Shown: piece by piece, positions 53,554-61,621 of the stretch
Numbering within the stretch: position 1 is the first letter of the stretch
Layout of the letters: the number at the start of each line of letters is the position of its first letter
From: Corynebacterium sp. 122RC1
Lineage (GTDB): Bacteria > Actinomycetota > Actinomycetes > Mycobacteriales > Mycobacteriaceae
Length of the DNA stretch: 64,000 nucleotides
Assembly: GCF_024580955.1 (NCBI RefSeq)
Contig: NZ_JANIKD010000005.1
Span: 1 to 64,000 of the forward strand
Reading direction: 5' to 3'
Notes under the pieces: model-generated
Databases searched by the model: none
What the model saw: the letters and a program-made list of their open reading frames with translations, nothing else
What the model was told of the DNA's origin: nothing
Made by a program: the position numbers and the translations under genes

Positions 53554-56286
53554 TTAGGCCTTGGTTGGGTCGGTGAGGTTGAACTTCTCGGCGGCCTCGG
53601 CGGCCACTGAGCGGTCAAGCTTGCCGGCGCGGGCCAGGCCGTTGAGGGCTGCTACTACTACCGATTCGGCGTCGATGTTGAAGTAGCGGCGGGCGGCTGC
53701 TCGGGTGTCGGAGAAGCCGAAGCCGTCGGCGCCAAGGGTGGTGTAATCGCCGGGGACGAAACGTCGGATTTGCTCTTGGAGGTCGGTGGCAAAGTCGGAG
53801 ACTGCGATGTATGGGCCTTCGGCCTTCTTGAGCTGCTTGGTGGCAAACGCTTCTTGCTGCTCCTTGCCGGGGTTGCGCAGGTGCTCCTTTTCCAACTTTG
53901 CGCCTTCGCGGGCGAGCTCAACCCAGGAGGTGACGGAGAAGATGTTTGCGGCTACGCCGTACTCCTCGGCCAGGATCTCCTTGGCGCGCAGTGCTTGCTG
54001 CATGCCGATGCCGGAGGCGAGGAGGGAAACCTGGAGGTCGCCCTCGGCCTTCTCGTAGAGGTAGATGCCCTTGTGGAGGCCTTCTACGTCGAGGTTTTCT
54101 GGCTCTGCAGGCTGGTGCACTGGCTCGTTGTAGATGGTGAGGTAGTAGATCACGTTCTCACCGCGGCCCTCGCCGTACATGCGGTCGATGCCCTCTGGGA
54201 TGAGGTGTGCGATTTCGTATGCGAAGGCGGGGTCGTAGGACACGATGGCGGGGTTGGTGGAGGCCAGGATTTGGGAGTGGCCGTCCATGTGCTGGAGGCC
54301 TTCGCCGGTGAGGGTGGTGCGGCCTGCGGTTGCGCCGAGGATGAAGCCGCGTGCCATTTGGTCGCCGGCTGCCCAGAAGGAGTCGCCGGTGCGCTGGAAG
54401 CCGAACATCGAGTAGAAGATGTACAGCGGGATCATCGGCACGCCGTGGGTGGCGTAGGAGGTACCTGCGGCAATGAAGGCGGCGGTGGAGCCGGCCTCGT
54501 TGATGCCTTCGTGCATGATTTGGCCGTCGGCCGCCTCGCGGTAGGAAAGCATGAGATCGTGGTCCACTGGCACGTAGTTCTGACCGTGTGGGTTGTAGAT
54601 CTTCAGGGTGGGGAACCAGGAGTCCATGCCGAAGGTGCGTGCTTCATCGGGGATGATTGGCACGAAGTGCTTGGCCAGTTCCTTGTCACGCATCAGTTCC
54701 TTGAATGCGCGGACAACAGCCATGGTGCTCGCCACTTCTTGCTTGCCGGAGCCCTTGCGGAGGCTGCGCAGCGCGTCTGGGGTTGGGCTGTTCAGTGGCT
54801 TGTACTGCTCGCGGCGGGACGGCAGGAAGCCGCCGAGCTCCTCGCGGCGCTTGAGCAGGTATTTGATTTCTGGGGAGTCTTCGCCTGGGTGGTAGTACGG
54901 CGGCAGGTAGGGATCCTTCTCCAGCTCTTCGTCGGTGATTGGCACGCCCTGCTTGTCGCGGAAATGCTTGAGGTCATCCAGGGTGAGCTTTTTCATTTGG
55001 TGGGTGGCGTTGCGGCCCTCAAAGTTGTGGCCAAGGCCGTAGCCCTTGATGGTGTGGGCGAGGATGACGGTTGGACGGTCCTTGATTTCCAAGGCGCGCT
55101 TGTAGGCTGCGTAGATCTTGCGGTAGTCGTGGCCGCCGCGTGGCAGGCGCCAGATCTCTTCGTCGGTCCAGTCCTCCACGAGCTTCGCGGTGCGTGGGTC
55201 GCGGTTGAAGAAGTGCTCGCGGACGTACTTGCCGTCGTTGGCCTTGAAGGTTTGGAAGTCGCCGTCTGGGGTGGTGTTCATGAGTTCCACCAGGGCGCCG
55301 TCTTTGTCTGCTTCAAAGAGTTGGTCCCATTCGCGACCCCAGACAACCTTGATCACAGACCAGCCTGCGCCACGGAAGAAGGACTCGAGCTCCTGGATGA
55401 TTTTGGTGTTGCCGCGCACGGGGCCGTCGAGACGCTGCAGATTGCAGTTGATCACGAAGGTGAGGTTGTCCAGGTTGTTCAGCGCAGCCATCTGGATGAG
55501 GCCGCGGGACTCTGGTTCGTCCATTTCGCCGTCGCCAAGGAAGGCCCAGACGTGCTGGTCAGAGGTGTCCTTGATGCCGCGGTTGTGGAGGTAGCGGTTG
55601 AATCGTGCCTGGTAGATGGCGTCCATGGGGCCGAGGCCCATGGAGACAGTTGGGAACTCCCAGAAGTCTGGTTTGCCGTGTGGGTGCGGGTAGGAGGGCA
55701 GGCCGCCTTGTGGGCGGGATACTTCCTGGCGGAATCCGTCGAGGTCGTCCTCGGTGAGGCGGCCTTCCATGAAGGCGCGGGCGTACATGCCTGGTGAGGC
55801 GTGTCCCTGGAAGAACACTTGGTCGCCGCCACCTGGGTGGTCCTTGCCGCGGAAGAAGTGGTTGAAGCCCACTTCGTAAAGTGGGGCGGCGCCGGCGTAG
55901 GTGGAGATGTGGCCGCCTACGCCGATGCCTGGGCGCTGGGCGCGGTGGACCATGATGGCGGCGTTCCAGCGGATCCAACGTCGGTAGCGCTTCTCAATTT
56001 CTTCGTCACCTGGGAACTCTGGCTCCATGGTGGTGGGGATGGTGTTGACGTAGTCAGTGGAGGTCATCGGCGGCAGGGGCACGCGTTTTGCGGAGGCGCG
56101 CTCGAGGAGGCGCAGCATGATGAAACGTGCGCGTTCCGGGCTGGAGTCTTCCAGCATGCCGTCGAGGGACTCCATCCACTCGCGGGTTTCCTCTGGGTCA
56201 GAGTCGTTGAGATAAGACGCCACGCCGTCGCGGATCATCGCGAAGTTGGTGTCTCCGGTGCGCTTTCCAAAGTTGGGATCAGCCAT
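53554..56286 (-). CDS. aceE: Pyruvate dehydrogenase E1 component (homodimeric type)
   Basis: 910 residues from ATG 56286 ([12 protein letters not shown]), with GGAGG seven bases upstream; the open frame continues to 56883 but that part is not E1-like and overlaps the opposite DUF3052 gene. The thiamine diphosphate motif is [10 protein letters not shown] followed by the INCN end in TFVINCNLQ, and the N-terminal GVGGHIST block is present. E1 decarboxylates pyruvate and feeds acetyl groups to E2; in corynebacteria it joins a mixed pyruvate/oxoglutarate dehydrogenase complex (established knowledge of the group). Monocistronic, with its own terminator. Confidence 0.96.
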   Translation of the reverse strand: MADPNFGKRTGDTNFAMIRDGVASYLNDSDPEETREWMESLDGMLEDSSPERARFIMLRLLERASAKRVPLPPMTSTDYVNTIPTTMEPEFPGDEEIEKRYRRWIRWNAAIMVHRAQRPGIGVGGHISTYAGAAPLYEVGFNHFFRGKDHPGGGDQVFFQGHASPGMYARAFMEGRLTEDDLDGFRQEVSRPQGGLPSYPHPHGKPDFWEFPTVSMGLGPMDAIYQARFNRYLHNRGIKDTSDQHVWAFLGDGEMDEPESRGLIQMAALNNLDNLTFVINCNLQRLDGPVRGNTKIIQELESFFRGAGWSVIKVVWGREWDQLFEADKDGALVELMNTTPDGDFQTFKANDGKYVREHFFNRDPRTAKLVEDWTDEEIWRLPRGGHDYRKIYAAYKRALEIKDRPTVILAHTIKGYGLGHNFEGRNATHQMKKLTLDDLKHFRDKQGVPITDEELEKDPYLPPYYHPGEDSPEIKYLLKRREELGGFLPSRREQYKPLNSPTPDALRSLRKGSGKQEVASTMAVVRAFKELMRDKELAKHFVPIIPDEARTFGMDSWFPTLKIYNPHGQNYVPVDHDLMLSYREAADGQIMHEGINEAGSTAAFIAAGTSYATHGVPMIPLYIFYSMFGFQRTGDSFWAAGDQMARGFILGATAGRTTLTGEGLQHMDGHSQILASTNPAIVSYDPAFAYEIAHLIPEGIDRMYGEGRGENVIYYLTIYNEPVHQPAEPENLDVEGLHKGIYLYEKAEGDLQVSLLASGIGMQQALRAKEILAEEYGVAANIFSVTSWVELAREGAKLEKEHLRNPGKEQQEAFATKQLKKAEGPYIAVSDFATDLQEQIRRFVPGDYTTLGADGFGFSDTRAAARRYFNIDAESVVVAALNGLARAGKLDRSVAAEAAEKFNLTDPTKA

Positions 56287-56452
56287 TCCACACCTCCAAA
56301 TAGTGGTTATCTGCCCGCAGGGGTGCTGAGGGCACAGTTTCGGTATCAGTTTACGCGCGCTTGAGTGGTTTCGGTGATTCCTCCCCGAATGCATGGTTTG
56401 GGGTGCAGATTGCATGGACAAGTTGGGTTGATTCCAATATTCTTCGTTGGTG

Positions 56453-56878
56453 ATGAACGCACAACGTAACAAGGAGAAAAGTTCGGTGGAGGACCTCGCG
56501 CATCGCTTGGGTGTGCGGGAAGGTCTGCTCGTCCAGGAAGTTGGTTGGGACGAGGATGCAGATAGCTCCATCAGTGAGGCCATCGAGGACATCATCGGCT
56601 CCGAATTGCTGGATGAGGACACTGACGAGGCCTGCGACATTGTCCTGCTGTGGTGGCGCGAGGACGACGGTGACCTGGTGGACGGTCTCGTAGATGCTGT
56701 CCGTCCGCTCGCGGATGCTGGTCGAATTTGGTTGCTGACCCCTGGTGCCGGCAGGTCAGGCGCATTGGAGCCTGGCGAGATCGCGGAGTCTGCGCAGCTC
56801 GCTGGTTTGGTGCAGACCCGCGCCGAGCGTCTTGGTAATTGGCAGGGTTCCTGCCTGGTGCAGCGCTCCGGCAAGTAG
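56453..56878 (+). CDS. DUF3052 family protein
   Basis: 141 residues, acidic, small and soluble. The start at ATG 56453 ([21 protein letters not shown]) lacks a ribosome site, and TATTCT-like bases lie about ten bases upstream, so it may be leaderless; TTG 56447 is an alternative. The body has a [14 protein letters not shown] strand-helix and a WLLTPGAG turn typical of this actinobacterial family, whose structures show a methyltransferase-like or Rossmann-like core without assigned activity. Divergent from aceE. Confidence 0.75.
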   Translation: MNAQRNKEKSSVEDLAHRLGVREGLLVQEVGWDEDADSSISEAIEDIIGSELLDEDTDEACDIVLLWWREDDGDLVDGLVDAVRPLADAGRIWLLTPGAGRSGALEPGEIAESAQLAGLVQTRAERLGNWQGSCLVQRSGK

Positions 56879-56969
56879 TGCACAAAAACGCCCTGAACTT
56901 TCGTTTTGTGTTTCGTCTCGGTGGCGTGTTATCTTTTCTTCAGCAGTCACGCTTGCGTGGTGCTGATGC

Positions 56970-57042
56970 GCGCCTTTAGCTCAGCTGGGAGAGCAGCTGG
57001 TTTACACCCAGCAGGTCGGCGGTTCGAGCCCGTCAGGGCGCA
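56970..57042 (+). tRNA. tRNA-Val (TAC)
   Basis: 73 bases; acceptor GCGCCTT/AGGGCGC, D-arm AGCTCAGCTGGGAGAGC, anticodon loop TTTACAC (TAC at 57003-57005), GGTTCGAGCC T-arm, discriminator A. CCA not encoded. Confidence 0.95.
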
Positions 57043-57044
57043 CA

Positions 57045-57974
57045 ATGTGTAGCAGAAAAGCGGTCAAACCCACAGGTTTAATCCTGGGTTTGGCCGCTGA
57101 TCGCGTTTTGGGCGACCCCCTCACCCCCTGGCACCCCGTGGCCCTCTACGGAGCCTACGCCGCCTGGCTGGAGCGCAAGCTGTACGCAGACACGAAGCTG
57201 CGCGGTGCTGTGTACGTCGTTGCTGCTGTGGCTCCGCCTGTGGCCGCTGCGTGCTGGGCCGCGCGCAAGGCTCCGAATGTGGCGCTGGCTGTGAGTGTGG
57301 CGGCGGCGCTCGGCGGGACCACGCTGGAGCGCACGGGGATGAAGATGGCGGCGGCGTTGGAGTCTGCGAGGGAGCAGGAGGCGCGGGAGTTGGTGCCGTG
57401 GCTATGTTCGCGCGACCCGGCGCTGTTGGACGCCGAGGGGATGGCCAGGGCTACCGTGGAATCGCTTGCGGAGAACACTTCCGACGCCGCCATCGCCCCC
57501 ATCATCTGGGCGTTCGCCGGCGCGCCCGGCGTGGTGCTGCATCGCTGCGTGAATACGCTGGATGCGATGGTCGGCTACCGTAGTGAGCGCTACCAGAACT
57601 TCGGCTTCGCAGCCGCAAAACTCGACGACGCCCTCGCCTTCATCCCCGCCCGCGCCACCGCCCTCACGCACCTCGGGATCGCCACCAGCCTCGGCCGCGG
57701 CAAGCAGGCACTCCGCGCATGGCGCCACGACGCCCCCTGCCACCCCAGCCCCAACGCAGGCCCCGTGGAAGCTACGGCGGCCGCGGCCCTCGGTGTCCAG
57801 CTCGGCGGGCGCACCGAGTACTCCTATGGGGTTGAAATGCGCCCCGTCATGGGTGCTGGTAAAAGCCCCACGATTTCCGACGTGCGCAAGGCCGTGCGTC
57901 TCAGCCGCGCAGTGCAGCTCACCGTTGGTGCGGCAGTGGCTGGCGGGATGTGGATGCGAGCCAAACGGGCCTAG
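57045..57974 (+). CDS. cobD: Adenosylcobinamide-phosphate synthase CobD/CbiB
   Basis: 309 residues with several membrane helices. Family blocks are GLAADRVLGDP near the start, HPVALYG, LAENTSDAAIAP, and the C-terminal half with RYQNFGFAAAKLDDAL and PNAGPVEATAAAALGVQLGG. The membrane enzyme attaches aminopropanol phosphate (or a related linker) to cobyric acid in vitamin B12 assembly. ATG 57045 is just two bases after the tRNA-Val gene, so the leader is tRNA sequence and there is no ribosome site. No other corrin-ring gene is in the window. Its stop overlaps the SURF1 stop on the other strand by four bases. Confidence 0.88.
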   Translation: MCSRKAVKPTGLILGLAADRVLGDPLTPWHPVALYGAYAAWLERKLYADTKLRGAVYVVAAVAPPVAAACWAARKAPNVALAVSVAAALGGTTLERTGMKMAAALESAREQEARELVPWLCSRDPALLDAEGMARATVESLAENTSDAAIAPIIWAFAGAPGVVLHRCVNTLDAMVGYRSERYQNFGFAAAKLDDALAFIPARATALTHLGIATSLGRGKQALRAWRHDAPCHPSPNAGPVEATAAAALGVQLGGRTEYSYGVEMRPVMGAGKSPTISDVRKAVRLSRAVQLTVGAAVAGGMWMRAKRA

Positions 57975-58864
57975 AAGTTATCCCTGCGGATTTCGCGGTT
58001 GCGCAGCTTATCGCTCCTGGATTTGCCGTAGCGGCTGCGGGTGGTTTGCTGTGTGACCCGCTGGGCGTCTGCTTGGGTGGGGGCTGGGGTGCTGGCGGCG
58101 TCGGAAAGCGAAAGCTCCTCCTGCTCCTCCCGCACGCGGCGGCGTTCGCGCAGCTCAGCGTAGATGAAGTAGCCCATGCCGAGCGGTGCCATGATGCCGA
58201 AGGCGATCCACTGGAATCCGTAGGAGAGGTGGTTGCCGCGGTCGAGTTTGGGGATCGGGATGGGGTTGAGGGCGCCGGGTTGGCCCTCGGCGAGCAGGAG
58301 GTAGTCCTGGCCGAGTTCGCTGCCTGTGAGCTGGGCGATTTGCTCGGTGTTGATGCCGTATACCTGGGTGTAGCCGTCGGCTTCCATGGGGGGCGTTTGC
58401 GGCAACACTTCGTTTTTGCGGGCGTGCGCCACGATGGAGACCTCGCCCCCAGGTGCCGGCGCGATCTGGGGCGCACTGCCGGCTTCATCTGGCTCGAAAC
58501 CGCGGTTGACCAGCATGACTTCCCCCGAATTGAGCTCGAAGGGTACCAAGGACTGATACGCCGGCGTGGACTCCACCGGCCGCAGGCGCAGCAACGTTTC
58601 TTGGTCGCTCAGGTAGCGGCCCGTGATTTGGACGCGCATCCACTCGTTGTCGCCTTGGATGGCGCCGGTGGTGGTGAAGATTTCCGCAAAGGCCGCTGGG
58701 TCTACCTCGAAGGCGCGTTCCACGTGGTCATTGCGCTCAACGATCTGCCGATCCTTGCCGAGTTGCCACGGCGAAAGCACCGTGAACGCCAAGTAAGAAA
58801 ACGCCACGACCAGCAAAATGGTGAACACCCAGCCGGGTTTGAGGAAGACCTTCAGATTCTCCAT
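57971..58864 (-). CDS. SURF1-family cytochrome c oxidase assembly protein
   Basis: 297 residues. Two membrane helices, at about 13-32 (VFTILLVVAFSYLAFTVL) and about 215-235 (WIAFGIMAPLGMGYFIY), flank a periplasm-side beta domain with LGKDRQIVERN. That is the SURF1 architecture, required for oxidase maturation. The C-terminal tail is long and basic (RSRYGKSRSDKLRNR). Located 23 bases downstream of the low-molecular-weight phosphatase gene on the same strand. The convergent neighbour is cobD. Confidence 0.86.
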   Translation of the reverse strand: MENLKVFLKPGWVFTILLVVAFSYLAFTVLSPWQLGKDRQIVERNDHVERAFEVDPAAFAEIFTTTGAIQGDNEWMRVQITGRYLSDQETLLRLRPVESTPAYQSLVPFELNSGEVMLVNRGFEPDEAGSAPQIAPAPGGEVSIVAHARKNEVLPQTPPMEADGYTQVYGINTEQIAQLTGSELGQDYLLLAEGQPGALNPIPIPKLDRGNHLSYGFQWIAFGIMAPLGMGYFIYAELRERRRVREEQEELSLSDAASTPAPTQADAQRVTQQTTRSRYGKSRSDKLRNREIRRDNF

Positions 58865-58887
58865 GACCGCTTAGACTCCCTAGACCC

Positions 58888-59394
58888 CTAGGCCTCTTGG
58901 AGGCGCTGCTCGATCCACGCCAACAATGCCGGCATGGCCGCCTCGATCTCTTTGCGTACCTGCCGGAAGCCCTCCGGGGGACCGTAGTAGGGATCCTCCA
59001 CGTCTTGGCCAACGGCGTTGGGATCAAACGACTTCAACAAGCGCACCTTCTGCGGCTCAAACCCCGAACGCAGCAGTTCACGCTGGTGCCCCTGATCCAT
59101 TGCGATCACAAGATCTGCCGCCTTGTCAGCCGTGCTCACCTGGGCTGCGCGGTGCCTGGAGCCGTCGTAACCTGCGAAGCGAAGCTCCTCCACAGCCCGG
59201 CGATCCGCGCCCTCCCCAACATGCCAACCGCCGAGGCCGCAGGAGCTCACGCGCACCTGGTCCTCCAGCCCGGCGTCCTCGATTTTCGATTGCAGAATCA
59301 CATCACCCATCGGTGAGCGGCAAATGTTGCCGGTGCACACGAAGACCACATGCAGTTGGGAAGCGCTAGCCGAGCTAGTCACCGAGCTGGTCAC
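58888..59394 (-). CDS. Low-molecular-weight protein tyrosine phosphatase
   Basis: 168 residues from GTG 59394, chosen because AAAGGA lies seven bases upstream; a TTG at 59400 has no proper spacing. The P-loop VFVCTGNICRSP (C-x5-R) is near the N-terminus and the general acid is in DVEDPYYG. It dephosphorylates phosphotyrosine in the cytosol or on secreted targets; in mycobacteria a homologue is PtpA. The start overlaps the 3' end of the upstream HAD gene by about 20 bases. Partner kinase not in the window. Confidence 0.88.
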   Translation of the reverse strand: MTSSVTSSASASQLHVVFVCTGNICRSPMGDVILQSKIEDAGLEDQVRVSSCGLGGWHVGEGADRRAVEELRFAGYDGSRHRAAQVSTADKAADLVIAMDQGHQRELLRSGFEPQKVRLLKSFDPNAVGQDVEDPYYGPPEGFRQVRKEIEAAMPALLAWIEQRLQEA

Positions 59395-60037
59395 GAACAA
59401 TTCCTTTCAGTTCATCCATGGACTGCGCCAAAGCATACGCCTGTTCCCACTCCTGGGGATAACCGTGGCCCCAGCGCACAAGCACAGTGCGGATGCCGTG
59501 GGCAGCAGCGCCGACGACGTCGTGGTGGCGGTCACCAATCATGAGCACCGAGCCAGTGGGGCTGCTGAGTGGATTGAGCTGTTTGAGCTGGCGCAGGACG
59601 TGCGTGATGACGTCGCTTTTTGCCTCCCTGCCGACGCTGCGATCCGCACCACCGATGACATCGAACAGGTGCGCCACCCCGAGGTGCTCAAGCATTCGAC
59701 GTGCGATCACTTCGCCTTTGCTCGTGGCCGTGCACAGTGTTCTCCCTTCGCGTTTCCATTGCTCAAGCGTTTCTTCCCAGCCGGGAAACAGTGCGCAATC
59801 GCGCCAGCCGGTGGAATCGTAGCTCGCGCGGAAGGCCTTGCTTGCGGCCGTTATCTGCTCGGCGGTGAAGCCGAGGGCGGCGAAACTCTCCTCGATTGGC
59901 GGGCCCGAGACGCGGCGCAGGAATTCCTCATCGGGCAACGGATGCCCTACAGCTTCCATTGACGCCTCGAACGCCGCCCGGATGCCGGGGTAAGAGTCGA
60001 TGAGCGTGCCATCGACGTCAATCAGAAGGGTGCTCAT
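59375..60037 (-). CDS. HAD-family hydrolase (phosphoglycolate-phosphatase-like)
   Basis: 220 residues from ATG 60037 (MSTLLIDVDGTLIDSYPG). HAD motif I is DVDGTLID, a helical cap follows (residues ~20-90), motif II is TATSKG, and motif IV is MIGDRHHDVVGA. The subfamily is near Gph/PGP but the substrate is not identifiable. It is the first gene of a minus-strand unit with the tyrosine phosphatase and SURF1 genes. A four-copy palindrome array begins 20 bases upstream of its start codon, so its promoter must lie in or beyond the array. Confidence 0.85.
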   Translation of the reverse strand: MSTLLIDVDGTLIDSYPGIRAAFEASMEAVGHPLPDEEFLRRVSGPPIEESFAALGFTAEQITAASKAFRASYDSTGWRDCALFPGWEETLEQWKREGRTLCTATSKGEVIARRMLEHLGVAHLFDVIGGADRSVGREAKSDVITHVLRQLKQLNPLSSPTGSVLMIGDRHHDVVGAAAHGIRTVLVRWGHGYPQEWEQAYALAQSMDELKGIVRDQLGD

Positions 60038-60056
60038 GGGTTTCAAGCATAGAAGG

Positions 60057-60125
60057 GGTTGGTTTTCAGGACACGTTTTGGGTTTGGCCGGTGTGGTTTG
60101 GGCAAAGGTGTCCTGTTTTCCGTTG
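60057..60125 (+). repeat. 69-bp palindromic element, copy 15 (locus H, array of four)
   Basis: Left arm GGTTGG-TTTT-CAGGACACGTTT (C to G change within the arm), right arm CTG-TTTT-CCGTTG. First of four copies at an exact 104-base period. Confidence 0.9.
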
Positions 60126-60160
60126 TGGTTGGGTGTGGGCGTCGGGGTTTGGGTGGGAAG

Positions 60161-60229
60161 GGTTGGTTTTCAGGACACGTTTGTTTCCAGCCTGCAACGG
60201 TTTCTTCAAAGGTGTCCTGTTTTCCGTTG
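60161..60229 (+). repeat. 69-bp palindromic element, copy 16 (locus H)
   Basis: Arms as in copy 15, but an unrelated loop beginning GTTTCCAGCC and ending GGTTTCTTC. Confidence 0.9.
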
Positions 60230-60264
60230 TGGTTGGGTGTGGGCGTTGGGTTTTGGGCGGGAAG

Positions 60265-60333
60265 CGTAGGTTTTCAGGACACGTTTGGGGTTTGGCCGGT
60301 GTGGTTTGGGCAAAGGTGTCCTGGTTTCCGTTG
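60265..60333 (+). repeat. 69-bp palindromic element, copy 17 (locus H)
   Basis: Left arm begins CGTAGG. Loop nearly identical to that of copy 15 (GTTTGGCCGGTGTGG core). Confidence 0.9.
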
Positions 60334-60368
60334 TGGTTGGGTGTGGGCGTTGGGTTTTGGGCGGGAAG

Positions 60369-60437
60369 CGTAGGTTTTCAGGACACGTTTTGTGTTTGGC
60401 CGGTCTGGTTTCTTCAAAGGTGTCCTGGTTTCCGTCG
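60369..60437 (+). repeat. 69-bp palindromic element, copy 18 (locus H)
   Basis: Loop starts like copies 15/17 (GTTTGGCCGG) but ends GGTTTCTTC like copy 16, a mosaic. Right arm CTG-GTTT-CCGTCG, followed by CAATCAG. Confidence 0.9.
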
Positions 60438-60442
60438 CAATC

Positions 60443-60498
60443 AGCCCCAGGCCCCAACCAAACCCCAACCAAGCCCCAAGGCCCCAAGGCCCAAGCCT
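60443..60498 (+). repeat. C-rich tract (CCCCAAN-type) between the array and the CobC-like gene
   Basis: About eight CCC/CCCC runs separated by two to five bases; G-rich on the opposite strand. Similar in kind to the heptamer tract beside malQ. Confidence 0.7.
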
Positions 60499-60533
60499 GA
60501 GCCTCCGCCAACCCATGCTTTAGAATCGGCGGC

Positions 60534-61613
60534 ATGAGTTCTCCCGATAGTGTCGCGCGCATGCGGCTACATGGTGACGTCGATGCACGGGGCATGGAGC
60601 ATGACTTTGCGGTAAACGTTGCGGGGTCGCAGCCGGAGTGGCTGAAGGCCGCGATGGTGGAGGCGCTGGAGGGGATCGCGGCCTATCCGGGGGCTGAGGA
60701 GTTGCGGCGGGCGGAGGCGGCGCTGGCCAGGGTACACGGTGTGGCTGCAGAGAACGTTGTGTTGTTGGCGGGGGCGTCGGAGGGCTTTGCGCGGCTGCCG
60801 CAGCTCGCCGCTGCTCGGGGGATCGCGGCGGTGGCGGTGGCGCATCCTGGGTTTTCGGAGCCGCAGCATGTGTGTGAGGAAGCCGGCATGGACGTTGAGC
60901 TGCTTGTTCTTGATCAACCCTTCGCAAGCCTGCCTACCGGTTTCAACGCAGCGGAGAAAATGGTGGTGATCGGCAACCCCACTAATCCAACCGGGGTGGT
61001 CTTTGAGGAGGCGGCGCTCGCAGGCATTGGGGCGAAATTGCTGGTGGTCGATGAGGCTTTCCTGGACATGGTGGATTCAGTCCCTTCGCTGGCCAAGCGA
61101 GCCGCGCGCGACCCCAACATTTTGGTCCTGCGCAGCCTCACGAAGACCTGGGGTATCGCGGGTCTGCGGCTTGGGTATGCGATCGGGACGCCGGAGACCC
61201 TCGCCGAGCTCATGCGCGGGCGCAGCCATTGGCCGATGGGCACCGTGCAAATAGCGGCGGCCCTGGCAGTGGCGGAGCATGGGGAGGAGGAACTCGTCGG
61301 AATCCGCACGCGGGTAGCTGCTGAGCGCCGCGAGCAGCTCGCCCGGCTTCAGGACCTCGGGTTTGCTGAGGCGAGCCCCGGTCATCCGCAGGTACCGTTT
61401 ATGCTGCTGCGCACCCCGTGGCCTCCTGAGCAGGCGGAACAGGTGCGGCAGCAGTTGCGCGCCCATGGGATCAGTGTGCGTCGCTGTGACACGTTCCCGG
61501 GGCTCGGGCGCGAATATTGGCGCCTCGCGGTGCGCTCGAAGGAGCAGGTCAGCGCCCTGATCACAGCAATCACAGTAATCACAGCAATCACAGCAATCAC
61601 AAACCAACAGTAG
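60534..61613 (+). CDS. PLP-dependent aminotransferase of the CobC/HisC type
   Basis: 359 residues. The fold-type I lysine is in RSLTKTWGIAGLRLGYA near residue 205, with the cofactor asparagine in NPTNPTGV and VDEAFLDM before it. It is similar to threonine-phosphate decarboxylase (CobC/CobD of the B12 lower ligand) and to histidinol-phosphate aminotransferase; the gene is near cobD, favouring a B12 link, but the two functions cannot be separated here. The last ~15 residues (ITAITVITAITAIT) come from five 9-bp repeats. The start ATG 60534 follows the C-rich tract, with no clear ribosome site. Confidence 0.78.
   Translation: MSSPDSVARMRLHGDVDARGMEHDFAVNVAGSQPEWLKAAMVEALEGIAAYPGAEELRRAEAALARVHGVAAENVVLLAGASEGFARLPQLAAARGIAAVAVAHPGFSEPQHVCEEAGMDVELLVLDQPFASLPTGFNAAEKMVVIGNPTNPTGVVFEEAALAGIGAKLLVVDEAFLDMVDSVPSLAKRAARDPNILVLRSLTKTWGIAGLRLGYAIGTPETLAELMRGRSHWPMGTVQIAAALAVAEHGEEELVGIRTRVAAERREQLARLQDLGFAEASPGHPQVPFMLLRTPWPPEQAEQVRQQLRAHGISVRRCDTFPGLGREYWRLAVRSKEQVSALITAITVITAITAITNQQ
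61560..61604 (+). repeat. Five 9-bp repeats at the 3' end of the CobC-like gene
   Basis: ATCACAGCA-type units (one ATCACAGTA, last ATCACAAAC) encode an ITA repeat just before the stop codon, in frame. Confidence 0.85.
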
Positions 61614-61621
61614 GGACCAAC

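Noticed and set aside
53770-55797. 675-codon open frame opposite aceE
   Set aside because: aceE on the minus strand has all family motifs; the opposite frame is a GC-bias artefact.
60057-60437. Regular array with near-constant period resembling a CRISPR array
   Set aside because: The repeat unit is itself a 69-bp interrupted palindrome with a variable loop, the 35-nt intervals are nearly identical rather than unique, and no cas gene is in the window.
60059-60537. Several overlapping plus-strand open frames through the array
   Set aside because: They are translations of the repeat in all frames (Gly/Val/Trp-rich, no ribosome site) and have no independent coding signal. The same holds for minus-strand frames at 60206-60595.
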